Positions 33,390 through 42,676 of a stretch of 54,823 bases of DNA are shown here, in pieces. Position 1 is the first letter of the stretch, and each line of letters begins with the position of its first letter. Position numbers and translations under genes: made by a program. Under the pieces are notes generated by a model. That model did not search any database. It was not told the DNA's origin and saw nothing but the letters and a program-made list of their open reading frames with translations. Location of the stretch: contig JAFGGU010000007.1 in NCBI GenBank assembly GCA_016930375.1, positions 1-54,823 on the forward strand. The letters run 5' to 3'. The stretch is from Bacteroidales bacterium (GTDB lineage: Bacteria > Bacteroidota > Bacteroidia > Bacteroidales > UBA10428).

Positions 33390-33405
33390 TGGCATGAATG
33401 TTGAG
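33390..33405 (+). promoter_or_regulatory. Sigma-54-like (-24/-12) promoter
   Basis: TGGCATGAATGTTGAG compares with TGGCAC-N5-TTGC: the GG of -24 is present and the -12 element differs by one base (TTGA for TTGC). It lies about 45 bp before the permease ATG and 66 bp after the paired sites. Confidence 0.4.
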
Positions 33406-33449
33406 CCCTTAGCACGGGGAGAACATTATCATTTCAAACGCTTGCCTGC

Positions 33450-35873
33450 ATGTTTGGTAGCTTCTTTAAGGTAGCAATCAGGATATTTCTGAGAGACCGC
33501 GCATACACCCTCATTAATATCTTAGGCTTGGCTATTGGCCTTGCGTTTGGTATTGTCATCTTCCTTTACGCCCATAAAGAGCTCAGTTATGACCGTTTTC
33601 ATGAAAATGCCAGGCGGATTTACCGGATTGGCATTAAGGGGCAGGTAGCGGACAACACCTTTAATCATGCAATCACACCCTCGCCGCTTGCCCGTACGGC
33701 GGTCCGAGAGATCCCGGATATCGAAAACGCAGTCAGGATAGGCCGTTTTGGCGCCTGGCTTGTGCGTTACGGAAATGCAAAATACAATGAAGACAATATC
33801 ATTTTTGCAGACTCCACATTTTTCCGGATTTTCTCCTTTCCACTCATCCAGGGTTCCCCGGAGGAAGTGATTAAAAAGCCCTTCAGCATTGTTCTTAGCA
33901 GAACAGCTGTGGAGAGATATTTCGGTCAGGAAGATCCAATCGGTAAAAGATTGCGGATTGAAAACGATTCCACCTATTACCTGGTGACGGGCGTCATGGA
34001 GGATATCCCCGAGAACTCCCACATGCATTTCGACATGGTTGGGGCGCTTTCCACCTATGATAAACGATTAAACAAACAATGGGTGGCCAGTTTTCTGTAT
34101 ACCTATGTCCTGGCCAGGGAGGATGCATCCCTTGAAAAAATCCGGAAAGATCTCGATAATATCGTAGTAAAATACGTGTTCCCGAACTATCAAAAAATGC
34201 TGGGGGTAAACACCGAACAAGCCTCATCCGACAGGGACCATTATTCCTTCATCATGCAACCGCTCACGGCCATTCATCTGAAATCAGATTTTTCTGCTGA
34301 ATTTGAACCTGTCGGAAAAATTCTGTACATCTATGTTTTTGTTGCTTTGGCCATGATCATCCTGATTTTTTCCTGCCTGAATTTTATGAGCCTGGTCACT
34401 GCCCACTCCATTTTCCGGGCCAAGGAAGTAGGCATCCGCAAAATTGCCGGATCCGACAGAAGGATACTGGTTCGTCAGTTCCTGTTGGAATCCTCTCTGA
34501 TGACTTTCTTTGGCATGGCAATTGCCTTGCTCATCACTGAACTGGCATTGCCGTCATTCAGCAGGTATCTTGGCCTGCACCTCAGCCTTCGCCAAATCCT
34601 GAATTCTTCGGGCATCCTGCTGTTGGTTATACTGATCCTGGTGATTGGTCTGTTATCAGGGTTGTATCCTGCCTTGCACCTGTCAAAATATAATCCTGCA
34701 AAGACCATGCGCAACTGGTTGCAGGAGAGCCCCCGGAAAAGCTATTTCAGGTCAGGTCTCGTCCTGTTCCAGCTCTTTATTGCCGTTGGTGTGATTACCA
34801 TGACCCTGTTGATCTTTGGCCAATACCGGTATCTGATCAACAAAGAACGCGGGTACGACACAAAGGACCTTGTGGTCATCAGACGACCTGATGGACTTGC
34901 CGGCAAGCTGGAAGCATACAAAGAACAAATCAGCAGGCATCCCGGTATTGCATCCGTTACCAATTCAAACAGTATACCCGGCGGAATCTTCACCCATACG
35001 CCATTTTATCCGGAAGGAAGTCCGGTTACCCAAAACTACTCCGCTGCCCTAATTTTGGTGAGTTATGGTTTCGATTCCACTTACAGGTTCGAAATCACCC
35101 GGGGCCGGTTTTTTGACCGGTCCGTTCCGACCGATTCGTTATCTTGTGTAATCAATGAAACCACTGCCCGAACTATGGGAATTGAGGATCCTCTAGGCAA
35201 AAGAATTATCCACCTCACCGAAAAGCATAGTAAAAAATCTGCATACAGCATCATCGGTGTCGTGAAGGACTTTCACCTGGAAACACTTGATAATCCGATA
35301 CCTCCCATGGTGATGGTCCTTATGCCCGGCAATTTGGAAGGATACCTTACCGTGAGAATGACCCCCGAAGATCAGGATAGCACGATTCAGTATCTCCGCA
35401 CGGTTTGGGAAAGCTATACCTCCGCATATCCGTTTGTGAGCTATATCCTTGACGATGACAGGGTATCCTACTATAATCCTGTGCGGGAAACCGGCAGGGT
35501 ATTCTCACTTCTCTCGATCATCGCAGTTATAATTTCCAGCCTGGGCTTGTTTGCGCTCGCTTCATACAATTACTTCAGGCGAAAACGCGAGGTTGGTGTT
35601 CAAAAGGCTTTAGGTGCCAGCAACCGGCATATTATTCTTCAAAAGATCTGGGAAATTACAGGTATGACCCTGACGGCATCGGTTGGGGCATGGATTCTGT
35701 CGCACTTCCTGATCAAGGCCTGGTTAGAGGACTATGCGTATCACACCAACGTGAATGTGCTTTATTTTCTGGCTGCATCAGGAATTGTACTCATCATCTC
35801 CCTGGTGACGATCTATTATCATGCCTGGCTGCTATCACGCACCAATCCGGGCATGGCCCTGAAATACGAGTGA
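33450..35873 (+). CDS. FtsX/MacB-type ABC transporter permease
   Basis: 807 residues in the duplicated Bacteroidota layout: two MacB_PCD periplasmic domains and two FtsX membrane units. First helix at about 20-40 (LINILGLAIGLAFGIVIFLY) with YDRFHENARRIYRI; three helices at about 285-415 (LAMIILIFSCLNFMSLVTA, GVRKIAGS-like EVGIRKIAGSDRRILVRQFLLES); a central helix near 430 (FQLFIAVGVITMTLLI); and the final FtsX unit ending NPGMALKYE. VGVQKALGAS is the second coupling motif. It needs a separate ATPase, which is not next to it. Such permeases respond to envelope stress or antimicrobial peptides. Orphan gene with a possible sigma-54 promoter. Confidence 0.9.
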   Translation: MFGSFFKVAIRIFLRDRAYTLINILGLAIGLAFGIVIFLYAHKELSYDRFHENARRIYRIGIKGQVADNTFNHAITPSPLARTAVREIPDIENAVRIGRFGAWLVRYGNAKYNEDNIIFADSTFFRIFSFPLIQGSPEEVIKKPFSIVLSRTAVERYFGQEDPIGKRLRIENDSTYYLVTGVMEDIPENSHMHFDMVGALSTYDKRLNKQWVASFLYTYVLAREDASLEKIRKDLDNIVVKYVFPNYQKMLGVNTEQASSDRDHYSFIMQPLTAIHLKSDFSAEFEPVGKILYIYVFVALAMIILIFSCLNFMSLVTAHSIFRAKEVGIRKIAGSDRRILVRQFLLESSLMTFFGMAIALLITELALPSFSRYLGLHLSLRQILNSSGILLLVILILVIGLLSGLYPALHLSKYNPAKTMRNWLQESPRKSYFRSGLVLFQLFIAVGVITMTLLIFGQYRYLINKERGYDTKDLVVIRRPDGLAGKLEAYKEQISRHPGIASVTNSNSIPGGIFTHTPFYPEGSPVTQNYSAALILVSYGFDSTYRFEITRGRFFDRSVPTDSLSCVINETTARTMGIEDPLGKRIIHLTEKHSKKSAYSIIGVVKDFHLETLDNPIPPMVMVLMPGNLEGYLTVRMTPEDQDSTIQYLRTVWESYTSAYPFVSYILDDDRVSYYNPVRETGRVFSLLSIIAVIISSLGLFALASYNYFRRKREVGVQKALGASNRHIILQKIWEITGMTLTASVGAWILSHFLIKAWLEDYAYHTNVNVLYFLAASGIVLIISLVTIYYHAWLLSRTNPGMALKYE

Positions 35874-36731
35874 TCAGTACAGGTCAAAAATGGGTTGAAT
35901 GCTGATTGTCATATCTGCCGGCTCACCATAATAAGGCCAGGATGTGACCAGGATATCTGCGCCCGAGCCGGCGTAATCGGAGACATTTTTAATTGTAATA
36001 TTTCCTGCTGCCGCCAGCTTAGTGCCGGATCCCGATTTCAGGATTGCCTTCCTGATCTTTCGGATGTCTGCCGGGGAGAACTTATCCAGCTGCACGACAT
36101 CCACACCGGTTTTGACTACCCTAAGTGCATCTGCCGGTGTTTCCACTTCCACCGTAATCATTTTTCCTCCGGCCCTTGCCCTTTGTTCTTTCAGTCTCTT
36201 CTCCAGGTTTTCAATTCCCCCCAGAAAATGATAATGGTTTTTATAAATCAGTATGGATTCGGAGAGCCCGAACCGATGAATGGTAGCGCCGCCTGAATTT
36301 ACAGCCTTGATGGCAATTTTCCGGGTGTAGGGAATAACCTTGCGGGTGGTGGCGACCATTATATCCGGATTGGCCTCATGCGCCTTCTCCAGGAGCATGC
36401 GCGTACGGGTGGCTATTCCGGAAGCATACCGCAACAGATTCTCAATGGTTCGGGCAATGGTAAAAAGGCTTCCCGACAGACCTTCTCCTTCCAGGAACTT
36501 CACATCCTTCTCGAGGTGCTCGCCGCTTGGGGTGAACAGCGTGGTTTGAACACCGGATTTATTGAATATCTTCATGACCTCCTCCGTGCAACAGACTACA
36601 GTGGGTTCACGGGTTGTTACCTGTATCTTGGAAGGTTTGTTTTCGAGTCTCAGCAGAGAGGTCGTCAGATCAAAATACGGCACATCCTCAGTCATAAGCT
36701 GATCAATTTCCTGATCGGTAAAGTATAGCAT
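35874..36731 (-). CDS. modD: ModD family protein (NadC-like pyrophosphorylase)
   Basis: 285 residues. The chain matches ModD, a paralogue of quinolinate phosphoribosyltransferase found with molybdate transport genes: EDVPYFDLTTSLL, SGIATRTRMLLEKA, VATTRKVIPYTRKIAIKAVNSGGATIHRFGLSE, and the ending VTSWPYYGEPADMTISIQPI. The NadC fold binds phosphoribosyl substrates. The reaction of ModD is not established to my knowledge. No modABC genes are beside it; a GNAT gene precedes it by 18 bp and may be co-transcribed. Confidence 0.8.
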   Translation of the reverse strand: MLYFTDQEIDQLMTEDVPYFDLTTSLLRLENKPSKIQVTTREPTVVCCTEEVMKIFNKSGVQTTLFTPSGEHLEKDVKFLEGEGLSGSLFTIARTIENLLRYASGIATRTRMLLEKAHEANPDIMVATTRKVIPYTRKIAIKAVNSGGATIHRFGLSESILIYKNHYHFLGGIENLEKRLKEQRARAGGKMITVEVETPADALRVVKTGVDVVQLDKFSPADIRKIRKAILKSGSGTKLAAAGNITIKNVSDYAGSGADILVTSWPYYGEPADMTISIQPIFDLY

Positions 36732-36749
36732 AACGCGATTCTTTTGGGT

Positions 36750-37226
36750 TTACAAATATTTGGTCCAGTAATATTGTCGTGGTTCAGCGTCATGAAAGCC
36801 CAGGGAATCATAAAGATACCTGGCATTATGGTTATCTGCCCTGACCTCAAGCGTGACTTTTGAACAGCCCAGCTCCGCGGCCTTTTCAATTACCTTTTCA
36901 ATCAGTTTCCGGCCAATCCGGTTGTTCCTCCAGGAATCGGTTACAATAACGTCGTGGATATTGACAAATGGCTTTACCGTAAAAGTAGCGAAATTGACAA
37001 AACAATTCGTCAGACCGATATACTCATCACCGGCAACGGCCAGCAATACCAGTTTCGAGGGATGGTTTTTCAATCCTTCTACCAGCTGCGTCTTTTGCAA
37101 TTCGGTGTAAGGAACTCCGCCGCCCATTTTGTCACAGATGTATTCATTCATCAGCGCGACCAGTGCATTGCAATGAGCCGGATTGCTGAAATCACAGGGG
37201 ATGATTTCGTAAGATTTGTTTTCCAT
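36750..37226 (-). CDS. GNAT family N-acetyltransferase
   Basis: 158 residues. Acetyl-CoA-binding motif A is VIVTDSWRNNRIGRKLIEKVIEKAAELG (about 92-119, R-x-x-R-I-G-R), followed by VTLEVRADNHNARYLYDSLGFHDAE, the usual motif B with a catalytic-type Tyr. The N-terminal half matches substrate-binding helices. Substrate unknown. It is 18 bp upstream of modD on the same strand. Confidence 0.85.
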   Translation of the reverse strand: MENKSYEIIPCDFSNPAHCNALVALMNEYICDKMGGGVPYTELQKTQLVEGLKNHPSKLVLLAVAGDEYIGLTNCFVNFATFTVKPFVNIHDVIVTDSWRNNRIGRKLIEKVIEKAAELGCSKVTLEVRADNHNARYLYDSLGFHDAEPRQYYWTKYL

Positions 37227-37333
37227 AGGATTAAATTAAAAGCAATATCTGTCCGAAATTATTAAAAATTGCGGATCAACATCCCGGGTTTGTGTAAAAT
37301 GAATGGTTTTGAAGAGAAAATTGATGCGGTAGT

Positions 37334-39595
37334 CTACCACTTAAAATGCAAAGAAATCCACAGGGCCCTGCCCATGCCGTCGATTCCGGATCCATGAATC
37401 CGGTAGGTCTTATTGAAGAGGTTGGTGATCCCACAGTAAATACCTGCATGAGTCCAGGCGTATCCGGCCTGCAAATTTAAAATGCTCCATCCCGGCGTCC
37501 CGCCTTCGGCTATTCGGTGATCGTCAATATCACCCGCGGATAGCCGGATTTGTTCCCCGGCCCATAACCACTCCGCTTCGCTGGTGAACCCCCTTTGATT
37601 GTAATGCAGGGTGATGCTGCCGTTTAAGGGAGGAATACGGCGTAGGGGTTCATGCTTGTCCCGGTTTTCCCCGAATAACCAGGTGATATTGCCGATAAGG
37701 GAAAGTTCAGGTGATATTCTGATTCCGGTTTCTGCTTCGGCGCCGGTGATGTATGATCGAGAGACATTCATCTTTTTATATACCCGCTCACCGTTCAGCG
37801 AATCGCTGCCATTGTATTGCGCCGGAACCCTTTCGATCTGGTCATGCAGCCATGAATTAAAAAGAAAAACGGATAAAAAGAACTTCTTCGATAATCGCTT
37901 GAATCCCAGCTCTACATTCAGCGATTTCTCAGGCTCAAGGTCGGGTGAAGGGATTTCAATGCCATAATCGAAAAGTCCGAGTGTGCTGATGTCATTAATG
38001 TTGGGAGATCTGAAACCTGTTGAGACCGATGCAATGATCCGGTTACTTCCACATTTGTACTGCAGGGACGCATTGCCTGTAAGGGATCCGGGAGTCAGTT
38101 TTGTGTTACCAAACTTCTGATCTTCAACCCGTAATATAGTGGTAGTAAATCGGGCTCCCGCATCCATAATGAATTTGCCATGCTCAAGAGTATGGCGGTT
38201 GAAAACTCCAATGCTTTCCATCTTTGAATCATCGGGGTATAATCCGCGAACCGGTGTTCTCCCGTCACTGTCGGTATCAATGATGGCGGCTTTTGAATCC
38301 ACCCTGTCTCTGTAATACTCAACTCCTGTGACCGATCGCCATTCGGTATTAAACTCCGATTGAAGCAATACGGAAAATCCTGTGGTGTGAACCACATCAT
38401 TCTCAACCTGTAAAAGATTTACATTTTCTTTCTGTATCTTCCGGGTTTCATCTGAAAGTTGGTGTGAAACAACAAAACTGATGTTTTTCAGGAGCGGATG
38501 CTCACCGGTATGCTCAAGTTTCGCATAGATCAGTTGGTAAATCTGCGGGTCAAAGGAATAGGTCAAATATCCTCTTTGTGCAACCTGGTCATACCGCGGA
38601 ACATCATGCTGGTTCAACCGGTTGAACACTCCTGATATTTGCCAGCGATCCCCTAACCGGTAACGGCTTCGCAGGTTTATGCCTGTTTCTTGGTAACCGG
38701 ATGGCCGTTCAAAACCCAGATTTCCGCCTGCACGCAGATCCCCGAAATCTTTAAAATTGACATCTCCCTGAATAACAAAGTCTTTCGAATGGTAAGTCAA
38801 TCCTGTGGATCCGCTTTTCTCCATATCCTGACTGATCAGTTTTACATCGCCTGATACAGATAGACGATGTTTGTCATACAGGTATTGGGGCATCCTGAAA
38901 ATAACGTTTATGGTACCTCCCAGGGCATCGCTGCCATAGGCAACAGAACCGGCCCCCCTTACTACTTCGATCTTTTCAACAGCCTGTATGTCAATAGTAT
39001 TAATATATTGATTCGGACCATACCGAAATGTTGAATTATTCAGTCTGATACCATCCACCAGTAAAAGGACCTGGTTTCCGGTAAGCCCCCTGACAATGGG
39101 CGAACCTCCACCGTGATTTGTTTTCTGCATCCACACTCCGGTTTTTCCGATTAATGCATCAGCTGTGGAGCGGGGGACCCGGATCTTCATTTCCTCCTGT
39201 GTAACAACAGACAGCGCATCAGGAGTATCAAATGCCGCTCTCTCTTTACGTGAAGCTGTAACCACAATACTTTCGATAAATCTTACGCTGAGCGGATCTA
39301 GTTCGATTCTCACGAAAGCCGTGTCAACCTCAATTTCCCTGCTTTCAAACCCGGAACAGTTTACCCGGAGAACAACAGGCAAAGCGCTCACGTCAATGGC
39401 AAACGTGCCGTCACCTAGAGTCATTGTCTGATTAAAGGAATTGATCCCGCCGACAACAGACTGCTTCAAGGGCATTTTTGTATCCGCATTCACAACAATC
39501 CCTTCGACTCTTTGAGCCCCCAAGGGCATCGTCAGTAATGTAACCTGCAGGGTGATAAGAAATCCTTGTGCAAAGAGTTTATTCAGCAACCTCAT
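37334..39595 (-). CDS. TonB-dependent receptor with carboxypeptidase-like N-terminal domain
   Basis: 753 residues from ATG 39595 (MRLLNKLF; a longer frame begins at 39610). A signal peptide ending LGAQ, a carboxypeptidase-regulatory-like domain (about 30-100), then a plug: ESIVVTASRKERAAFDTPDALSVVT, IVRGLTGNQVLLLVDGIRLNN, EKIEVVRGAGSVAYGSDALGGTINV. The barrel ends MGRALWISLHFKW with a terminal aromatic. The shape is that of FepA/BtuB/hemoglobin-type receptors. Its gene overlaps the upstream phosphoesterase lipoprotein gene by 17 bp, so the two are translationally coupled and probably share a substrate. Confidence 0.9.
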   Translation of the reverse strand: MRLLNKLFAQGFLITLQVTLLTMPLGAQRVEGIVVNADTKMPLKQSVVGGINSFNQTMTLGDGTFAIDVSALPVVLRVNCSGFESREIEVDTAFVRIELDPLSVRFIESIVVTASRKERAAFDTPDALSVVTQEEMKIRVPRSTADALIGKTGVWMQKTNHGGGSPIVRGLTGNQVLLLVDGIRLNNSTFRYGPNQYINTIDIQAVEKIEVVRGAGSVAYGSDALGGTINVIFRMPQYLYDKHRLSVSGDVKLISQDMEKSGSTGLTYHSKDFVIQGDVNFKDFGDLRAGGNLGFERPSGYQETGINLRSRYRLGDRWQISGVFNRLNQHDVPRYDQVAQRGYLTYSFDPQIYQLIYAKLEHTGEHPLLKNISFVVSHQLSDETRKIQKENVNLLQVENDVVHTTGFSVLLQSEFNTEWRSVTGVEYYRDRVDSKAAIIDTDSDGRTPVRGLYPDDSKMESIGVFNRHTLEHGKFIMDAGARFTTTILRVEDQKFGNTKLTPGSLTGNASLQYKCGSNRIIASVSTGFRSPNINDISTLGLFDYGIEIPSPDLEPEKSLNVELGFKRLSKKFFLSVFLFNSWLHDQIERVPAQYNGSDSLNGERVYKKMNVSRSYITGAEAETGIRISPELSLIGNITWLFGENRDKHEPLRRIPPLNGSITLHYNQRGFTSEAEWLWAGEQIRLSAGDIDDHRIAEGGTPGWSILNLQAGYAWTHAGIYCGITNLFNKTYRIHGSGIDGMGRALWISLHFKW

Positions 39596-42371
39596 TGATT
39601 TTTTGAGCATCTTCTCTTTTCCGTTCCATGATCATGTCTTCCTTATTATCCATGATCGGCGATTCTGACAGCGCTTTCCAGTCGAATTTCTCATCAAAAG
39701 GATCAAGGGCCAGCTGGGGATTGAAAATTCCCGGGTCTGGCGGCAGGGCATTGTAAGCGGCGAAATCAGGTTCGGATGTGAAAAAATCAGCAAGATCCGA
39801 GGATCCCGCGTCATATTGATTCAGGTAAGGAATTCCCAGCAGGTTCCAGAATGTTTTAAAAATGCTGCCAAAGCTATAGTGTAAATGGCTAACATAATTT
39901 TTTTTCACCCATGGTGAGATCACAAGCAACAGGCTCCGATGTGCATCCACATGGTCAACGCCATCCTGGGCATCATCTTCAGTGATTATAATCAACATAT
40001 CTTTCCAGTATGGAGTGCGCGACAGGTATTCAACAATGCGTCCGACTGCCAGGTCATTATCGGCCATGTAACTCTCGCGGTAGGGATACCCTGCCTGGGG
40101 ACGTTCATTGGCGCCATGGTCATTCGGAATGATAACGGTAAGAAACGAAGGCATACTTTCCTTGCCGCTGATCCATTTCTCATCAAATTCCCTGATAAAC
40201 TGATCAACCCTGAACTGATCGGGAATGGCCATGTTGTAAGTAGGGTAATGTTTAGAAGTTTTTTTCCAAATGGGGGCCGGAAGGGGGTAATTGATAAAAT
40301 GGCGTATTCCTTCGTATTTATATTGCTCTTCATACAATCCGGGTTCAAACATGATGCTGAACCCGAAATTGAAAAACCGGATCCCGTTCCTTTCCAAATG
40401 ATCCCACATGGATCCTGCTTCATTGTAATCCTCCGGATAAATAGCACCTGCAGCCCCATTCATGGCATAGATCCCGGGGGCTTTGGAGTCGAAACTGAAC
40501 GTACGGTTATCGCCATAACTGGCTGCGGTACAGGTTTCCACCCATTCATTCGGGTAGGTGTTGACCAACCAGCGATGACCGTCAGCTGAAACATCAGAAT
40601 CCACATAAAAATTATCAGCTATGGCGAAATCATGGGCGAGCCTCAGATGATTTACCATAACATCTGCATCTGCAACTGAATCGGTCTGCTTCCGGTTCTT
40701 GAAAGAACTCTTCCTTCCATAGCGGGCCAGTGACGGATCTCCGTTCCCATTTTCAACCTGCCCGTAAACTTCGTCATAGGTGCGGTTTTCTTTCGAAATA
40801 AATACGATATGACGTATCGGACTGTCGGTCTTACCGGGATAAAGGGGGACAGGATTGTCTTTCCGCCAGGCAAATCTTTGAGATGTAGCCCTTTCAATTG
40901 AAAAATTATTACTGACAACCTGTTTGGTTAGCGTTTTCAATTCCCTGTCAGAGGGTATATCCATAATCTGAACCGTACCCTTCATGAGCGATCCTATATA
41001 GCTACCTTCGGGGCCCATGGTAAAGGTCGAACCTCCGTTAGGGCCGCTTCCATATCCTTTTGCATTGGTGACAATCAGCTTTTTACCATCGGGACTTACC
41101 TGAAGCTTTGCAGGAAACCAACCGGCAGGTATATATCCCAACACCCGGAGGCTTTTTGCATCGATCACCGCCACCGCGTTGATTCCGGAGGCTGCTGCAT
41201 ACAACCTTTTCTTATCGGGCGAGAGCGCAAGTCCAAAGGGGATCACACCCCTGAACTGCTGCAGTCTTTTATCAGGTTTCAGGTATACCGTACTGACAAC
41301 GGTATCCTCTTTTATCGAAATAACAGAGATATTATCATTGGTGCCGTTGCTCACGAATATGTAATCATCGGTTGCGACAAGAGAATTGGGGCTGGCGCCG
41401 CCTACCGCCGGGATTCCCTCCACCAGTGATCCAACCAGGTGTCCGGTTTTCGTCCTTGCCACTACCCTGGGCTGATCAGGGTTCTCCAGGCTGATGGTAA
41501 ACACTGAAAAAGCTTCCGGACTGTTCATTTGTCCCAGTCCGGGTACTGACATCGAGTCATTTTCAATACCATGGATCATTTCCTTACTACCATAAGCATA
41601 CGCAGGATATTTCAAAGCCCTTTCCACGGCATTTTCTGATGTAATGCCCGGAATAATGCTGTATTCAAACATCCCCACATTGGCTACATAGGCTTTTTTA
41701 CCATCCGGCGAAAGACAAATGCCAAAGGGATATCTTCCGACTGGAACATTGCTTTTCACGGTTCTGGTCCTGGTATCAGCAATAATCATTCTGAAACCGA
41801 TCTGGTCAACGGCATATAATGTATTACCATCACCCGACAAAATAAGGTCACCGATATAGCCCCCGGTATAATCGTATTCATCGGTTTTAACCGAACAACC
41901 GATACTGTCTATCTTCTGCCCGGTTGATAAATCGAATATGTATATTTTATTCTCCTGTCCACCGGAAACATAAACGGTCTTATTATCGTGAGAAACAGCC
42001 AACCCCATGAACACTGAGGCCAGTACCCCTTTATCGGTGGCCGGGCCCGGAGGGATCTGCTGCACTTCAGGATGATCCGATAGCAGATTCCTGATGATTG
42101 TAATTGACAGGGGATTGATCCCTGAATTTGCCGTAATGGCGGTATTTCCGTCAGCACTTACAGCCAGTCCATAGGGATGCGGGGCCACGGTGATGCATTT
42201 GCCCAAAGGGGTAATGATGCGGCCGTTGGGCAAAACGGTTTCACCGTTCCTGTTAATGGTAACAAAACGGTCTCCTGACGGGGAGGAAATAATCCAGGGA
42301 TCATTTTCCGGGATGGAGCAGGAACCAATCAGGAGGGTTGTGATTGTCAGGAGACCGTGAAGTACTTTCAT
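39579..42371 (-). CDS. Lipoprotein fusing a YncE-like propeller and a phosphoesterase domain
   Basis: 930 residues. Lipobox IGSC (Cys18). The first half is a YncE-like beta-propeller with repeats such as HPYGLAVSADGNTAI, YPFGICLSPDGKKAYVAN, PFGLALSPDKKRLYAAA, FPAKLQVSPDGKKLIVTN (about 60-475). The second half is an alkaline-phosphatase/phospholipase-C-like phosphoesterase: FISKENRTYDEVYG, IADNFYVDSDVSADGHRW, TVIIPNDHGA, IITEDDAQDGVDHVDAHRSLLLVISPW with metal-type Asp/His. The combination is known in Bacteroidota genomes. It should cleave a phosphoester outside the cell or in the periplasm. First gene of an operon with the TonB receptor. Confidence 0.88.
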   Translation of the reverse strand: MKVLHGLLTITTLLIGSCSIPENDPWIISSPSGDRFVTINRNGETVLPNGRIITPLGKCITVAPHPYGLAVSADGNTAITANSGINPLSITIIRNLLSDHPEVQQIPPGPATDKGVLASVFMGLAVSHDNKTVYVSGGQENKIYIFDLSTGQKIDSIGCSVKTDEYDYTGGYIGDLILSGDGNTLYAVDQIGFRMIIADTRTRTVKSNVPVGRYPFGICLSPDGKKAYVANVGMFEYSIIPGITSENAVERALKYPAYAYGSKEMIHGIENDSMSVPGLGQMNSPEAFSVFTISLENPDQPRVVARTKTGHLVGSLVEGIPAVGGASPNSLVATDDYIFVSNGTNDNISVISIKEDTVVSTVYLKPDKRLQQFRGVIPFGLALSPDKKRLYAAASGINAVAVIDAKSLRVLGYIPAGWFPAKLQVSPDGKKLIVTNAKGYGSGPNGGSTFTMGPEGSYIGSLMKGTVQIMDIPSDRELKTLTKQVVSNNFSIERATSQRFAWRKDNPVPLYPGKTDSPIRHIVFISKENRTYDEVYGQVENGNGDPSLARYGRKSSFKNRKQTDSVADADVMVNHLRLAHDFAIADNFYVDSDVSADGHRWLVNTYPNEWVETCTAASYGDNRTFSFDSKAPGIYAMNGAAGAIYPEDYNEAGSMWDHLERNGIRFFNFGFSIMFEPGLYEEQYKYEGIRHFINYPLPAPIWKKTSKHYPTYNMAIPDQFRVDQFIREFDEKWISGKESMPSFLTVIIPNDHGANERPQAGYPYRESYMADNDLAVGRIVEYLSRTPYWKDMLIIITEDDAQDGVDHVDAHRSLLLVISPWVKKNYVSHLHYSFGSIFKTFWNLLGIPYLNQYDAGSSDLADFFTSEPDFAAYNALPPDPGIFNPQLALDPFDEKFDWKALSESPIMDNKEDMIMERKREDAQKINEVAE

Positions 42372-42676
42372 TATAATTGTATTTTAATTAAAGGCCTATG
42401 GTAAAAGTATAAATATTGCCGCCAATATCGTTGCCATTGAATTGCAGTTCAAATAGTCTTTATGGGTTAATAATCAGGTATGATGTGCAGGCAAATATAA
42501 AATCTGAAAGTTTCAGGGATGTTAACATTGAAAAAAGAATATGTGAATAGTCAGTTGAATCGTTCTAAAACTTTATTAATCTATGAATTAAATGCAATAG
42601 GAAGGGAGTAAGGCAGGCTATTTTTAATATTGTCCCAAATAAATATCTTTGTGCCCGTTACACTAAAGATTTGTGA
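42372..42676. other. Divergent intergenic promoter region
   Basis: No gene is seen. On the minus strand a -7-like TACTTTTA (42402-42409) lies 31 bp before the phosphoesterase ATG. On the plus strand TATCTTTG (42644-42651) precedes lepA. The rest is AT-rich with no repeat that I recognise. Confidence 0.5.
42644..42651 (+). promoter_or_regulatory. -7 box of lepA
   Basis: TATCTTTG is an exact TAnnTTTG match, 25 bp before the lepA ATG, with a T-rich tract about 19 bp further upstream. Confidence 0.6.

Larger units (their letters stand above)
33145..33449. other. Regulatory intergenic region of the ABC permease gene
   Basis: The gap contains no gene. It holds the upstream region of the lipoprotein methyltransferase (minus) and, on the plus strand, two phased palindromic sites and a sigma-54-like element (listed separately). 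Confidence 0.5.
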
